In this document: positions 16,724 to 26,103 of the stretch, piece after piece | Position numbering within the stretch: position 1 is the first letter of the stretch | How the letters are laid out: the number at the start of each line of letters is the position of its first letter | From: Atopobium sp. oral taxon 416 | GTDB lineage: Bacteria; Actinomycetota; Coriobacteriia; Coriobacteriales; Atopobiaceae | DNA: 64,000 nucleotides | Assembly: GCF_018128285.1 (NCBI RefSeq) | Contig: NZ_CP072380.1 | Location: 992,001 to 1,056,000 of the forward strand | Reading direction: 5' to 3' | Program-made: the position numbers and the translations under genes | The notes under the pieces: generated by a model | Databases searched by the model: none | What the model was told of the DNA's origin: nothing | Seen by the model: the letters and a program-made list of their open reading frames with translations, nothing else

Positions 16724-19591
16724 TTAGTCATCCTGATTCTTGGAGAAGAGCGCTGCCAGACGATCGAGGAAGTCCTGGTTCTGGTCGTCGTTCTGATCAG
16801 AGCTATTGGAGTTCTTGTTGTCCTCAGGCTCTTCGATACCGTCGACAACGTAGACGAACTCAACCTCACGGACATTGGTGTTGGACGGGGCGACGAAGGA
16901 GTGCAGCTGGTAGTTGCGCCCCAGCTTATCGTCGATTGTATCCTGTACCTGATCCAAGACCTTCTGGTCTAAGCCGCTTACACGGTCACGTAGTTCGTTC
17001 AAGCCATCAGCAAGGGTGTGGGAGCCATCGTCTGCCTGAGCAGAACCGTCAGCAAGCTGGCCTAAGCCACTGTTGAGCTCTCCAGTACCGGCAGCAAGCT
17101 GGTCAGCACCGTCATTCAGTTGCGTAGCACCAGAGTAGAGCGTATCAACACCAGCTCTCAGTTCGTTAGCGCCACCTGCGGCGGTTGCAGTTGCTGCATG
17201 CAGGGTGTTGAGACCGTCGCTCAGCGAATGGCTACCAGACTGTAGCTGTGTAGCCCCGTTATCAAGCTGTGTTGCACCGGAACTCAGCGTATTGAGGCCT
17301 GCGCTCAGAGTATTCGCGCCCTGCGCGAGTTTTACTGATCCATCAAGAGCACTACCTGCTCCATCATCAAGCTTGGCACTGTTTTCAATCAGGGCATCGG
17401 CACCTTTTGTTAATTGATCGGCAAGATCCTTGATACCATTGTTAAGTCGTGAAGCCCCATTGGCGAGTTGTGCAATACTAGCCAATTTGTTCTCAGTAGG
17501 AAGTTGATTCTTGAGTCTATCTACATACTCTGAAGAACTCTGAGTGAGATCATTGGCAGCAGTTAATGCATCTTGAGACTTCTGTAAGACTGAGCCGATG
17601 CCGTTATCACCGTTAAGTGAATCGAGCGTATTCTGAAGTGCATCTGCATCGGCATTCAACTGTTGAGCAGTTTGCATCAGCTTCTGTGCTGATTGCAGAG
17701 ATTGGCTAACTTGCTGCGCTGTTTGAGCGGAGGTTGTAGCTCTCTGTGCGGAGGAAGTAGCAGAGATTGCAGCAGCGGCTGCATGATCTTTGGCAGAGGT
17801 TGCAGCGTTGGTGGAATTTTTCAGAGAACCCTGTGTCGCTTTTACCTGAGCCTTTTGATCCTCAGTCAGGTTGTCTGCATTGAGAAGGCTGTTCAAGGAA
17901 TCGGATACAGAAGTGTCAGATGCAGCAGCTGTGCCTGCTTCCTGTGCAGCTTGCGTAGCAGCCCCCGCCGCAGTACCTGCATCTTGCGCAGCGCCTGCAG
18001 AAGCATTTCCGATCGCAGCCAAAGCATCAGGCAATTGCGATACGCTGGAAACCTCCCTTTGAATCGTTTTCAGATCGGTTTTAACTGTATTCGCCTGATT
18101 TTGTGCGGTTATTGCGCCTGTTTTGAGCTGGTCTGAAGAGGTCTTGACGTCGTTTAATCTACCTTGGATGCCAGTCAGAGAGTTCTTTGCCGCGGTGATT
18201 TGATTATTAACTGCAGCTACCTGATCTTTTAAACCAGAAGCCATCCGATTGACCTGAGCAGCACCATCAGCAACTTGCTGAGAACCACGAGTAAGGGCAT
18301 CGAGATCACCGTTCTGCGCCTTAAGCTGTTCTTTTAAGTCTTGTGCACCTTTGCTTAAGCGACCAGTACCACTCTTGAGTTGGCCTAAACCATTCTGAAG
18401 ATCGCTAGAGCCCTGTGCTACGCCAATACCACCTGCTGCAGCATTTGCAGCTCCAGTTTTTGCAGCGTCAGTGCCTACCTTCAGCTGATCAGTGCCTGAA
18501 GCGAGGGTTGCGCTGCCGTCAGCAGCAGTACCTGTGCCGTCGTTGATCTGGTTGAGGCCGGAGGAGAGCTGGTTCGCACCGCTGGAGAGCCGTGCGGTGC
18601 CGCTGGCTGCGGCACTGGTGCCGGCTGCCAAGGTGTTTGCACCTGAGGCGAGGGTAGAGGAACCCGTGAAGGCAGAGCTTGCACCATTACTGATCTGATC
18701 GAGGGCATCTCTCAGAGCATTGCCGCCATCAGAGAGCTGGTTTGCGCCATCCTCGAGTTCGTTTGCGGCATCAGTGATGTCGCTGGTGTCGTAGTCATCG
18801 ACATTGAGGTCGAGGTTGATCGGCATAGCTGCAATCTGCCAGCCGCTGTAGATGAAGCTCTTTGCATTGCCACGGATGTGCCAGTCACCGTTCTGTCCCG
18901 GAAGCAGGATGTAGGTGAGGATGGTGTTATTGCCGGCCTGGGTGATCGTTGCGTCGTTGGCCTCCTCGAGGGAGAAGTTCGCATTTGCGAAAGTACCCTG
19001 TGCCTGGAGCATGAAGCTCTTGGCGAAGTCGGCTTCCTTAGAGTCATCATCCAGCCCGTCGATCTTCAGGTCGATATCGAGCTCGCCGTCTTTGCCTGCC
19101 AGCTCATCCGGGTCGATCTGCTGACCGTCCAGGGTGTAGGCGATCGAAACTCTCCAGGGGAGAGTGGTGTTTTCGTTCAGATCGCCCTGATAGTAGGTCG
19201 GTTCTTTGGCGAGCGTCGTCAGATCAGTCCGATCGTCGGTATTGTTCAGTTGCTGGTTGGTGGACAGGTTCTCGACGCTCTCATAGGTGCCTGGGTCGGA
19301 GACGTCAGTTGCCTCATCGGTATCGAAGGTGTTGACGACGAAGATGCCGTCAGTGGCGCCGGCGGCGTCGTGCTTGGAGTAGACGACCTCAGTCTTCTTG
19401 GTGCTGTTGTTGTTTTGAGTATCTTGCGTATCTTGTGACTCAGAAGATTCGTCTGAGTTGTTGTCCTGATTGTTGTCCTCAGCGAGTGCTTGCACGGCCG
19501 CGGTAGGCCACGTGCTCATGACGAGGGCGGTACCCACAGCACCCACGGCGATACGTTTGCCGGCTGATACCGTTGCTGTCTGTTTTTTCAT
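16724..19591 (-). CDS. Large secreted heptad-repeat (L-x-x-G) protein, partner of MMPL exporter
   Basis: Secreted 955-residue protein. It has a signal peptide 1-38 (basic KKQTATVSAGKR, hydrophobic VGAVGTALVMSTW, cleavage after ALA), an Asn/Asp/Ser/Gln-rich linker 39-66, and an N-terminal globular region about 67-280. Two blocks of heptads follow with leucine and glycine three residues apart (such as ANTLAAGTSAA and GANQLSSGLNQ), about 285-420 and 745-885, flanking a long Ala/Ser/Gln-rich coil. The acidic C-terminus has no membrane helix or sorting signal. The repeats match the X-X-X-L-X-X-G family seen in YhgE/Pip-type and MMPL-linked proteins. It lies 33 bases downstream of the MMPL gene, so both are probably one transcript. 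A role as extracytoplasmic adaptor is inferred. Confidence 0.85.
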   Translation of the reverse strand: MKKQTATVSAGKRIAVGAVGTALVMSTWPTAAVQALAEDNNQDNNSDESSESQDTQDTQNNNSTKKTEVVYSKHDAAGATDGIFVVNTFDTDEATDVSDPGTYESVENLSTNQQLNNTDDRTDLTTLAKEPTYYQGDLNENTTLPWRVSIAYTLDGQQIDPDELAGKDGELDIDLKIDGLDDDSKEADFAKSFMLQAQGTFANANFSLEEANDATITQAGNNTILTYILLPGQNGDWHIRGNAKSFIYSGWQIAAMPINLDLNVDDYDTSDITDAANELEDGANQLSDGGNALRDALDQISNGASSAFTGSSTLASGANTLAAGTSAAASGTARLSSGANQLSSGLNQINDGTGTAADGSATLASGTDQLKVGTDAAKTGAANAAAGGIGVAQGSSDLQNGLGQLKSGTGRLSKGAQDLKEQLKAQNGDLDALTRGSQQVADGAAQVNRMASGLKDQVAAVNNQITAAKNSLTGIQGRLNDVKTSSDQLKTGAITAQNQANTVKTDLKTIQREVSSVSQLPDALAAIGNASAGAAQDAGTAAGAATQAAQEAGTAAASDTSVSDSLNSLLNADNLTEDQKAQVKATQGSLKNSTNAATSAKDHAAAAAISATSSAQRATTSAQTAQQVSQSLQSAQKLMQTAQQLNADADALQNTLDSLNGDNGIGSVLQKSQDALTAANDLTQSSSEYVDRLKNQLPTENKLASIAQLANGASRLNNGIKDLADQLTKGADALIENSAKLDDGAGSALDGSVKLAQGANTLSAGLNTLSSGATQLDNGATQLQSGSHSLSDGLNTLHAATATAAGGANELRAGVDTLYSGATQLNDGADQLAAGTGELNSGLGQLADGSAQADDGSHTLADGLNELRDRVSGLDQKVLDQVQDTIDDKLGRNYQLHSFVAPSNTNVREVEFVYVVDGIEEPEDNKNSNSSDQNDDQNQDFLDRLAALFSKNQDD

Positions 19592-19624
19592 AGCCTAAAA
19601 CTCCTAACTGGGAAAATGCTTACA

Positions 19625-21757
19625 TTAGCGGGACTTTAACTGTTGGGGCTTACGGGTTGGACGGGGCTCTTTAACTTTCTTCTGTCCCGGCATATAGAAC
19701 CCGGCGTGCCACGTGGTGTGACGGACAAACCCGTCGAAGATTCTGAAGAGTAGCGGCAGCACGAAAAAGATCTCAATGACAGAGATCAGTGCGCCACGGG
19801 CGATCAGCATACCGACCTGCTGGATCATCGGGCTTGAGACCGAGAAATAGATACCCAGGCAGGCGACGATCAGAATCGAGCTTGATGTCATGATCGGCTG
19901 GGCTGTGTGCTCCACGGAATCGATGCTTGCGGTTGTCTTGTCCGTGATCTTTCTGCGCTTCAGGTAATCCTCGGTGTAGATGATCGCGTAGTCGACGGCA
20001 GCGCCGAGCTGGACTGCATCGATGACCAGGAAAGCCACGAAGTTGATGGTCTCTCCGGTAAAGTACGGGACCGCTTCATTGATCCAGATGGAGAGCTCGA
20101 TCGCGGTAACCAACAGAATAGGGATCGAGATCGAGCGGAACATGATCAAAAGTACTGCACCGATTGCGAGGATGGAAGCCATACGTACGACCATGGAGTC
20201 GGAGGAGGTGACCGAGCGGATATCGTAGTAGCTCACGTTATTGCCGACCAGGTGCGTATCCCCGTCGTAGTGCTGAGACAGGAGGTCACGGACATGTTCA
20301 ACGAGGTCGAAGCCTTCCTTGGACTCATCTGGGATCTTGGAAGTCAAGACGATGCGGGAGTAGCCGCCATTCAGGAGCTGGCTTACCTGAGGGGAAGGGC
20401 CAACGCCGGCTGGCATTGCGGTACCTGCGATCGTGGACCAGGAGAGGATGGACTTGGTGGTCGGGAGATCCTCAAGGTTGTCGATCAAGTCCTCTTCCTC
20501 GGCCCAGTGTCCCTCAGGGACCATGATGGCCCAGGTCTGGGACTCGCCGAAGGCTTTATTGATAAGGTCAGAGTCGATCTTCACCTGTGAGGTCGGAGCC
20601 AAGTTGGAGGACTCTCCGTAGGTGAAGCTTACGGAGTCGGATGCCAGATAGGCAGGGATGGCCAGAACGGTTGCGATGATGAGGGCAGGGATTGCGCCTG
20701 CATGGCAGACCTTGGACATGCCCTTGAAGGATTTGAAGAACGGTTTGTGAGTGGTCTTCTCCACGGCGTTTCTCATGTCGTAGAGGATGCACGGCATAAA
20801 CAGTGTGATTGAGAAGAAGGAACACACGATACCTTTGGCAAGCGCGATTCCCATATCGGCACCGATCAAAAACTGCATGGCAGCAAGGGACAGGAAGCCG
20901 AAGAAGGTGACGGCAGCGGAGGACAGGATGACCGGAAAGGATACAGCCATTGCCTGGACCATAGCCTCAAACTGATCCGGATTTTTTTCTCGCTGTTTGC
21001 CGAAGTTGGTCAAAAGGACAATGGAGTAGTCCATCGACACAGCTAGCTGCAGGACCGAAGCTACCAACTGGGTGATAGAGGAGATTGTCCCCCTGAAGAT
21101 GTTAGTGCCCATATTCAGGACAATTGCGATACCGATGGTGATCAGCATCACGATCGGGTGTAGGTAGCTCGTAGTGTTGAGCATCACAATCACGAGGACC
21201 GTGATCACTGCGATCAACATGATGCGGCTCATATCGGTGTTGATGTCTGCCAAGCTGGCAGCGTTGGATACAGCAGAGCCATCCATTGCCACAGTCTGGG
21301 CGCCCGGGATCTGGTGGGCAAGGGCGCGGATGTGGTCTATCTGGCTCTGGTCGACATCTTCACTGAAGACTGCTTGGAAGAGATAGCCCTTCCCGTCATA
21401 CCAGCCATCGACCGTGTCTTGATCCTGCACTTCAAGGGGCAGAGCAATATTGGCTTGATCGCCCAGCCAGGTAACAGAGATAACGCCCGCTTGCTTCTCG
21501 AGTTGGTTCTTGAAGTTGTTGGCATCGGGCAGTGAGATACCGGTGACATAGATACGCGCATCGGGGATATCATTGCCGTATACGTCCTTCATCAGCTGTA
21601 AGTCCTGAGAGGAGGGGGCCGATGCAGGAAGGTAATCGGACATGTCTGCATCGATCTTCACCTGTGGGATCAACGTCAGACATATCGCGGTCACAATCAG
21701 AAATACGGTAATGACAATCCTTCTGTGCTTGAGTACACCACGGAAGAATTTTTCCAT
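19625..21757 (-). CDS. MMPL-family RND exporter
   Basis: Proton-driven RND exporter of the MMPL family, usually moving lipids or hydrophobic compounds across the membrane. The ATG at 21757 (MEKFFRGVLKHRR) is preferred over a TTG 18 bases upstream because GAGGAG overlaps that TTG. The 710 residues show helix 1 (IVITVFLIVTAICLTLI), an extracytoplasmic loop domain about 35-180, helices 2-6 with SMDYSIVLLTNF, a second loop domain about 375-515, and helices 8-12 with AVDYAIIYTEDY. The two Asp-Tyr pairs match the proton-relay residues of MmpL proteins. The tail is basic. It is first in an operon with the heptad-repeat protein and divergent from a TetR gene, which probably represses it. Confidence 0.9.
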   Translation of the reverse strand: MEKFFRGVLKHRRIVITVFLIVTAICLTLIPQVKIDADMSDYLPASAPSSQDLQLMKDVYGNDIPDARIYVTGISLPDANNFKNQLEKQAGVISVTWLGDQANIALPLEVQDQDTVDGWYDGKGYLFQAVFSEDVDQSQIDHIRALAHQIPGAQTVAMDGSAVSNAASLADINTDMSRIMLIAVITVLVIVMLNTTSYLHPIVMLITIGIAIVLNMGTNIFRGTISSITQLVASVLQLAVSMDYSIVLLTNFGKQREKNPDQFEAMVQAMAVSFPVILSSAAVTFFGFLSLAAMQFLIGADMGIALAKGIVCSFFSITLFMPCILYDMRNAVEKTTHKPFFKSFKGMSKVCHAGAIPALIIATVLAIPAYLASDSVSFTYGESSNLAPTSQVKIDSDLINKAFGESQTWAIMVPEGHWAEEEDLIDNLEDLPTTKSILSWSTIAGTAMPAGVGPSPQVSQLLNGGYSRIVLTSKIPDESKEGFDLVEHVRDLLSQHYDGDTHLVGNNVSYYDIRSVTSSDSMVVRMASILAIGAVLLIMFRSISIPILLVTAIELSIWINEAVPYFTGETINFVAFLVIDAVQLGAAVDYAIIYTEDYLKRRKITDKTTASIDSVEHTAQPIMTSSSILIVACLGIYFSVSSPMIQQVGMLIARGALISVIEIFFVLPLLFRIFDGFVRHTTWHAGFYMPGQKKVKEPRPTRKPQQLKSR

Positions 21758-21799
21758 GTATGGGCTCCTCCTCAATACTGTTGCGTCCTACCGTTCGCG

Positions 21800-21831
21800 T
21801 GTTCAATGAGGCAAGTGACCGAAATTGAACA
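21800..21831. promoter_or_regulatory. Candidate TetR operator upstream of the MMPL operon
   Basis: TGTTCAAT (21800-21807) and ATTGAACA (21824-21831) form a perfect 8-bp inverted repeat with a 16-bp spacer, 43 bp upstream of the MMPL start and inside the divergent intergenic region shared with the TetR gene. This is inferred from symmetry and position. Confidence 0.45.
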
Positions 21832-22000
21832 CATGTTGGGTTTTTACCACAATTTAAAAATGTATATCTAGAAGAGCGGGGAATTTATACAGATTGTAAG
21901 GACTTGTTTAAATAACCTTTTACTTGTGAAGATATAGTGAACCATAACGGTTGGTGTCAAAAGCGTGCGGTTGCCGAAGGGAGCAAGAAGGATGGAAGAC

Positions 22001-22630
22001 ATGGAGCCCACAAAGACTGTCTCAAAGCGTAGTCCAGAGGGCAGCAACAGGAATTCTTTGCGTTCTTTGCACCTTTTGGAGGAAGCGTTTCTGACGCTTG
22101 TTATGAAAACGCCAGTAGACAAGATCACCGTGTCAGATATCACTCGGGAGGCCTGTCTCAACCGGGGGACCTTCTATGCGCACTTTGCTTCGATGTCAGA
22201 TCTTGAAAAGTATGTATTAGAACATCTAGCCGACCGCTTTATTGACTTTGCCTCTAACTGGTACGATATCTCCTTTTTAAAGAATCCCCGTCCCATGTTG
22301 GTTCAGTTGGGTAGCTTCGTGCAGATGCACCGGAAGCTGATTACCTCGATCACCCGTTCCACCTCATTTAATCCCTTCATGGTGGCGCTGGAGCAAAGCA
22401 TAGAAAAGCGTCTCTACGACTCAATCGAGAAAACCTATGCGGACAGAGAACCACACCGCCTCGCCCTCATTGTGATCACCGTCGACTACGTTGTCCACGG
22501 AATACTTTCCTCCTACAGCTCCTGGATTCAAGGGGAGTACGGCACCTTGAGTTTAGAACAGGTCAACGACGCGTTAGAACGCCTGATCAAAGCGACCGGT
22601 CTCACGCTGCTCGACGAGGATATGGACTAA
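22001..22630 (+). CDS. TetR/AcrR-family transcriptional regulator
   Basis: Cytosolic DNA-binding repressor. Using the ATG at 22001 (AAGGA eight bases upstream; GTG 21965 and ATG 21992 are alternatives) it has 209 residues. The N-terminal helix-turn-helix is VDKITVSDITREACLNRGTFYAHF, followed by DLEKYVLEHLADRF. The C-terminal all-helical ligand domain has the pattern of the TetR_C_7/DhaS-like group (PRPMLVQLGSFVQMHRKLI, and near the end VVHGILSSYSSWI). It is transcribed away from the MMPL/heptad operon, the classic arrangement for local control of an exporter. The inducer is unknown. Confidence 0.88.
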   Translation: MEPTKTVSKRSPEGSNRNSLRSLHLLEEAFLTLVMKTPVDKITVSDITREACLNRGTFYAHFASMSDLEKYVLEHLADRFIDFASNWYDISFLKNPRPMLVQLGSFVQMHRKLITSITRSTSFNPFMVALEQSIEKRLYDSIEKTYADREPHRLALIVITVDYVVHGILSSYSSWIQGEYGTLSLEQVNDALERLIKATGLTLLDEDMD

Positions 22631-22637
22631 CAAAAAA

Positions 22638-22667
22638 CAATAGAGCCCGCGTATGTGGGCTCTATTG
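22638..22667. terminator. Bidirectional intrinsic terminator
   Basis: CAATAGAGCCC and GGGCTCTATTG form a perfect 11-bp stem with an 8-base loop between two convergent genes; an A-rich tract precedes it, giving a T-run on the minus strand. Confidence 0.75.
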
Positions 22668-22729
22668 TACTTAGAGAGCAAGTATTGATAACCCTAACCA
22701 CGTACATCCGAGTCCATCGTGAGGTGGAT

Positions 22730-23822
22730 CTAATAGGCAGGGAAGCGCTTCTCGCGGTTGGTGAGGACCTTCTGGTGTACTGCCTCACGGTTAGGGGTCT
22801 CAAAATTGACCACGATGTGTAAGTTCATGGACTGCCACTCCTCATCGATGTAAAATCCATGAGCCTGTAGTACATGGGGCTCTTCGGTAGCGATATGCAT
22901 CGCAATACCGTGGGCATGGGCAGCCGTCTTGCCACCTTGGTTTTGGGCATAGATGCCCACTGTGGCCAGGATCACTTTGCCGTTGGTGGCGTGCTGGAAC
23001 TTCTGTTGAACCCTGCGCATCATAGTGTCAATTTCTTCTACTCTCATTGAGTCTTTAACTTTCACATGGATGCTGCCAACAAGAAGCTCGGGCTGTAGGA
23101 GCTCAGAAGCAGATCGTACGCGCCTAAAACATCCAGGTCTTCCTTGACCAGCGCTTTGACTCGCTCTGCCAGATCAGGATCGATGTGCTCACCTAAGATC
23201 TGTGTTAAGGCGTCATGGAGCATATCGATGCCACCTTAGCAGATAACAGCAGAGATCATGGTACCGACCTAAGCCTCGAGGCTGATACCGAAAGCGATAT
23301 AGATGAACGCCGTCGCCAAGGTAGAGATGGAAAGGGTAGCATCGAAAAGGGCATCTGAGCCGGAGGCCACCAAAGCGTCAGAGCCTATTTTCTCACTGGT
23401 CGCTTTGACAAAACGATCCAAGAAGATCTTTACGGAAATCGTCACCGCGGTCAGAGTCAAACTCACTGTAGTATAGCTGGGTGCTTCCGGCGCAGTAATC
23501 GTTTGGATAGAGTCGATCAATGAGGTGATACCTGCATACAAAACGATCATAGAGACGGCCGAGGCAGTGAGGCACTCGATGCGGCCATAGCCGAGCGGGT
23601 GTTTCTTATCCGGAGGCAGATGGGCTAGCTTGGTGCTTACGATCGTGATTGTAGACAACAGGGTGTCGGAGAGGGTATTGATTGCATCGAATATGATTGC
23701 GATTGAATTGGTGAGGATACTGATGATAGCCTTCATGATTGTAAGGCCCGCATTGGCGCAGAGACCGGTGGCGGAGGTCCGAACAATTACGGACTCACGG
23801 CTCTATATGCGCTCTAACATTG
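22730..23822 (-). pseudogene. Cation diffusion facilitator metal exporter, broken
   Basis: A CDF-family metal/proton antiporter in pieces. Reading minus-strand frames in order gives MLERI, a stop, SRESVIVRTSATGLCANAGL, then IISILTNSIAIIFDAINTLSDTLLSTITI (helices 1-2 with the metal-site aspartates), then PPDKKHPLGYGRIE, then the later helices, two stops where tryptophan would be expected (EA-stop-VGTMISAVIC-stop-GGIDML), a frame change near 23090, and the cytosolic dimer domain VGSIHVKVKDSMRVEEID to the end. Three nonsense codons and one frameshift mean no full protein. The N-terminal and C-terminal cores remain well preserved, so the loss looks recent. Confidence 0.82.
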
Positions 23823-24275
23823 AGTGTCGAAACCCTCCAACATTTTGTGTGCAACAGATCTTTCAGCTCCCCGCGTCTCTTTAGGAGCCAGGTGAACCAT
23901 ACATGCGAGACTTTTGGGTATCTGACGGGCGCGTTCTTGTAAGACTTCGCCCGTTTGGGTCAGTGTAACGATTACCTCGTGCATATCTTCCTCAGGGCGG
24001 GATCGCTTGATATAGCCCATTGCTCGAGCTTGTGCAAAACCGGGGCGAGCGTCCCGGAATCTAAGAAGAGGCGCTCACCGATCCAGGATATCGTAGCCTG
24101 CTTCTCCCCCCCACATCACCATCATGCAGATATATTGCATGTAGGTGAGCCCCAAGGGGTCTAGAAGGTAGTGCCTGGCGACGTTTGAGGCCGCATAGAG
24201 GGAGAAGCAGCGCCAGTTTTGAAGCAAAAGCTCAGGGTAGCGTGACTTATCCGTGCTGGGTGGTTGCGTTGCCAC
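23814..24275 (-). pseudogene. MarR/OhrR-like regulator, frameshifted
   Basis: The GTG at 24275 overlaps the stop of the peroxidase gene, so the two were one operon. The N-terminal part reads PELLLQNWRCFSLYAASNVARHYLLDPLGLTYMQYI, typical of OhrR-type MarR proteins though the redox cysteine position in LCFxLYA is occupied by CFSLYA in shifted register. A frame change near 24075 then gives GERLFLDSGTLAPVLHKLE (recognition helix), and a second near 24025 returns to GYIKRSRPEEDMHEVIVTLTQTG (the wing). The two changes destroy the protein as read. Expected role was peroxide-responsive control of the peroxidase gene. Confidence 0.78.
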
Positions 24276-24814
24276 TACAGCTGCTCCTTGATTGCGGCTT
24301 CTACATTCTTCATGTCTTCCGTGGGCTCAAAGCGCTTCACAAGCTTACCGTTGCGGTCGATCAGGAATTTGGTGAAGTTCCAGCGGATATAGGCCTTGTC
24401 CCCGAACTGCTTGGCGTTCTCGTTGGAGAAGGGACGCAGAGAGGCTGCCTTAGCGCCGGTGAAGCCCTTGAACGGTGCCTCGAGGGAGAGATCCCGGAAG
24501 AGGGGCTCTGCGTGATCCCCATCGACATCGATCTTCTTGAAACGCGGGAATGTGGTGTCGTACTTGAGGGTGCAGAAGTTGTTGATTTCATCATCGCTGC
24601 CCGGGGCTTGACCCATGAACTGGTTGCAGGGGAAGTCAAGGATCTCAAAGCCCTGATCGTGGTACTCCCTGTAGATGCGCTCCAAGTCTTTGTACTGCGG
24701 GGTGAAGCCACAACCGGTAGCGGTGTTGACAATCAGGAGGACCTTGCCCTTGTACTGGTCGAGTTTGGTCTGCGTACCGTCCTGTTTGGTGACGGTGTAG
24801 TCGTAGTAGCTCAT
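24275..24814 (-). CDS. Glutathione peroxidase family thiol peroxidase
   Basis: Cytosolic peroxidase of the GPx/BsaA family, 179 residues, reducing peroxides; bacterial members usually use thioredoxin. The catalytic cysteine lies in NTATGCGFTPQY, the second conserved block is FPCNQFMGQAPG, and the tryptophan block is IRWNFTKFLID, so the Cys-Gln-Trp set is present. Length is normal, with no signal peptide. Its stop overlaps the start of the broken MarR gene. The upstream region carries an inverted repeat that could be the regulator's operator. Confidence 0.95.
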   Translation of the reverse strand: MSYYDYTVTKQDGTQTKLDQYKGKVLLIVNTATGCGFTPQYKDLERIYREYHDQGFEILDFPCNQFMGQAPGSDDEINNFCTLKYDTTFPRFKKIDVDGDHAEPLFRDLSLEAPFKGFTGAKAASLRPFSNENAKQFGDKAYIRWNFTKFLIDRNGKLVKRFEPTEDMKNVEAAIKEQL

Positions 24815-24875
24815 GTGTCATCCTTTCATCGTGTGGTACTTTTTACTGATACTTAGTGCTATAGCCTCCTGAGTA

Positions 24876-24912
24876 AATATATTGCGCACAATTAAGCTGT
24901 ACACAATATATT
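24876..24912. promoter_or_regulatory. Candidate MarR/OhrR operator upstream of the peroxidase
   Basis: AATATATTG (24876-24884) and CAATATATT (24904-24912) are perfect inverted arms with a 19-bp spacer, about 60 bp upstream of the peroxidase start. The inner bases also carry TTGCGCACAA and TGTACACAA half-sites, the AT-rich style of MarR operators. Confidence 0.45.
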
Positions 24913-24966
24913 CACATATAAGAAATTGATATCGATAAGAAAGGGGTATGCGGTAGGGAAGGTGGG

Positions 24967-25962
24967 TCAACGCCGAGTAGCCTCGTGCTGCGCGGCAGCT
25001 TCCCGTACCTCCGCTACCTGCATCTGCTCAAAGTGGGGGCCTAAGAGCTTACCGAAGAGTGCTGCAAAGAACTGGTTGAAGAGTGTGCCGGTCTGCACCG
25101 GGAAGACCGTGATAGGCGGGAAGTAGGTTTGGGCGATGATAGCGCCGGCGGCGATATTGCGCAGTGCTGAACAGAAGATGATGCTGACCGCCTGCGCGCG
25201 ACGCACGTGCAGAGCACCAGCCGCCAGATATCCCCACAGATAGCCTGAGGCGGCCATAGCGGCGATAAAGAAGAGGATGCCGACCAACTCCGGGGTGAGG
25301 TTGAAGAAGAAGGTCGAAAGGCTCGTGGAGTTGGTAGTGATAACCAGGACCGTAAGAATACGGGCGGCAGGCATCAATCGTGGGGAGAGATAGGTCCTTG
25401 CTGCTCCCTTGGTGCGGTCATTGAGCCAGGTAGCAAGCAGGGCCGGGATTGCCACCATAAAAAGCATCTGTAGGATCATAGCTCGGGCGTCCACGGTGAC
25501 GGTGGCACCGAGTAAGAGCTGTAAAGTGGCCGGGATCGTAAAGGGGGCAATGCAGGTGGAGATTAAGAGAATCCCTAAGGTCAGTGCCATATCCCCGGCA
25601 TAGATCGACACCCACATCGTGGAGGTGACCGCTATCGGTACACAGTACTCCAGGACGATACCGCAGACTACATTGGGGTCAGAGAAGAAGAGCGATCCTA
25701 CAAGCCAAGCAAGCAACGGCATTGCAAGCTGTGAGATGCCGATAGCCACAAACATCGGCAGCGGATGGGTGAAGGTATTCTTCAGATTCGAGAAGTCGTT
25801 GGTCAGTGACCCCTGGAAGGTGATGAAGGCAAAGATCGGGGAGACAAAGGGGACAAAGCCCTGAAAGAGCCAGGGAAAGCAGATGCCACACACAAGGCAG
25901 GCAGGGACAATTACGATCATGTGGCGGGCAATAAAGCTCCCAAAGGCCATCCAGCGATCCAT
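24967..25962 (-). CDS. Bile acid:sodium symporter (BASS) family transporter
   Basis: Integral membrane protein of 331 residues with about nine to ten helices, beginning MDRWMAFGSFIARHMIVIVP. The overall pattern (ITFQGSLTNDFSNLKNTFTHP, VLEYCVPIAVTSTMWVSIYAGD, SIIFCSALRNIAAGAII) fits the BASS superfamily: an early MGL/LTNDF-type segment and the two crossing motifs near helix 4 (CVPIAVTST) and helix 9. Substrate cannot be told; bacterial members carry bile acids, pantoate or other organic acids with sodium. It stands alone, on the same strand as the peroxidase but separated by 150 bp. Confidence 0.78.
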   Translation of the reverse strand: MDRWMAFGSFIARHMIVIVPACLVCGICFPWLFQGFVPFVSPIFAFITFQGSLTNDFSNLKNTFTHPLPMFVAIGISQLAMPLLAWLVGSLFFSDPNVVCGIVLEYCVPIAVTSTMWVSIYAGDMALTLGILLISTCIAPFTIPATLQLLLGATVTVDARAMILQMLFMVAIPALLATWLNDRTKGAARTYLSPRLMPAARILTVLVITTNSTSLSTFFFNLTPELVGILFFIAAMAASGYLWGYLAAGALHVRRAQAVSIIFCSALRNIAAGAIIAQTYFPPITVFPVQTGTLFNQFFAALFGKLLGPHFEQMQVAEVREAAAQHEATRR

Positions 25963-26103
25963 GACATCCTTCCTTGTGTACTAGGTGCTCCTGGCTTAAA
26001 CTCCCTGCAATTATAGGGTTGGCTCAAACTGTGGGGAGTGTAGCAGTCGCGATCTCCTCAGGATCATTGCACGATCGAAATACTGCAGCGCCCTGTGTGC
26101 CCC

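Noticed and set aside
19907-20590. 227-codon plus-strand frame under the MMPL gene
   Set aside because: Shadow of the exporter; no start context or motifs.
10010-23270. Stop-codon reassignment suggested by several TAG codons in otherwise conserved frames
   Set aside because: The affected positions would need different amino acids (Glu, Trp), TAA and TGA are also involved, and intact genes use TAG as a normal stop.
24185-24856. 223-codon plus-strand frame across the peroxidase gene
   Set aside because: Antisense to a gene with complete catalytic motifs.
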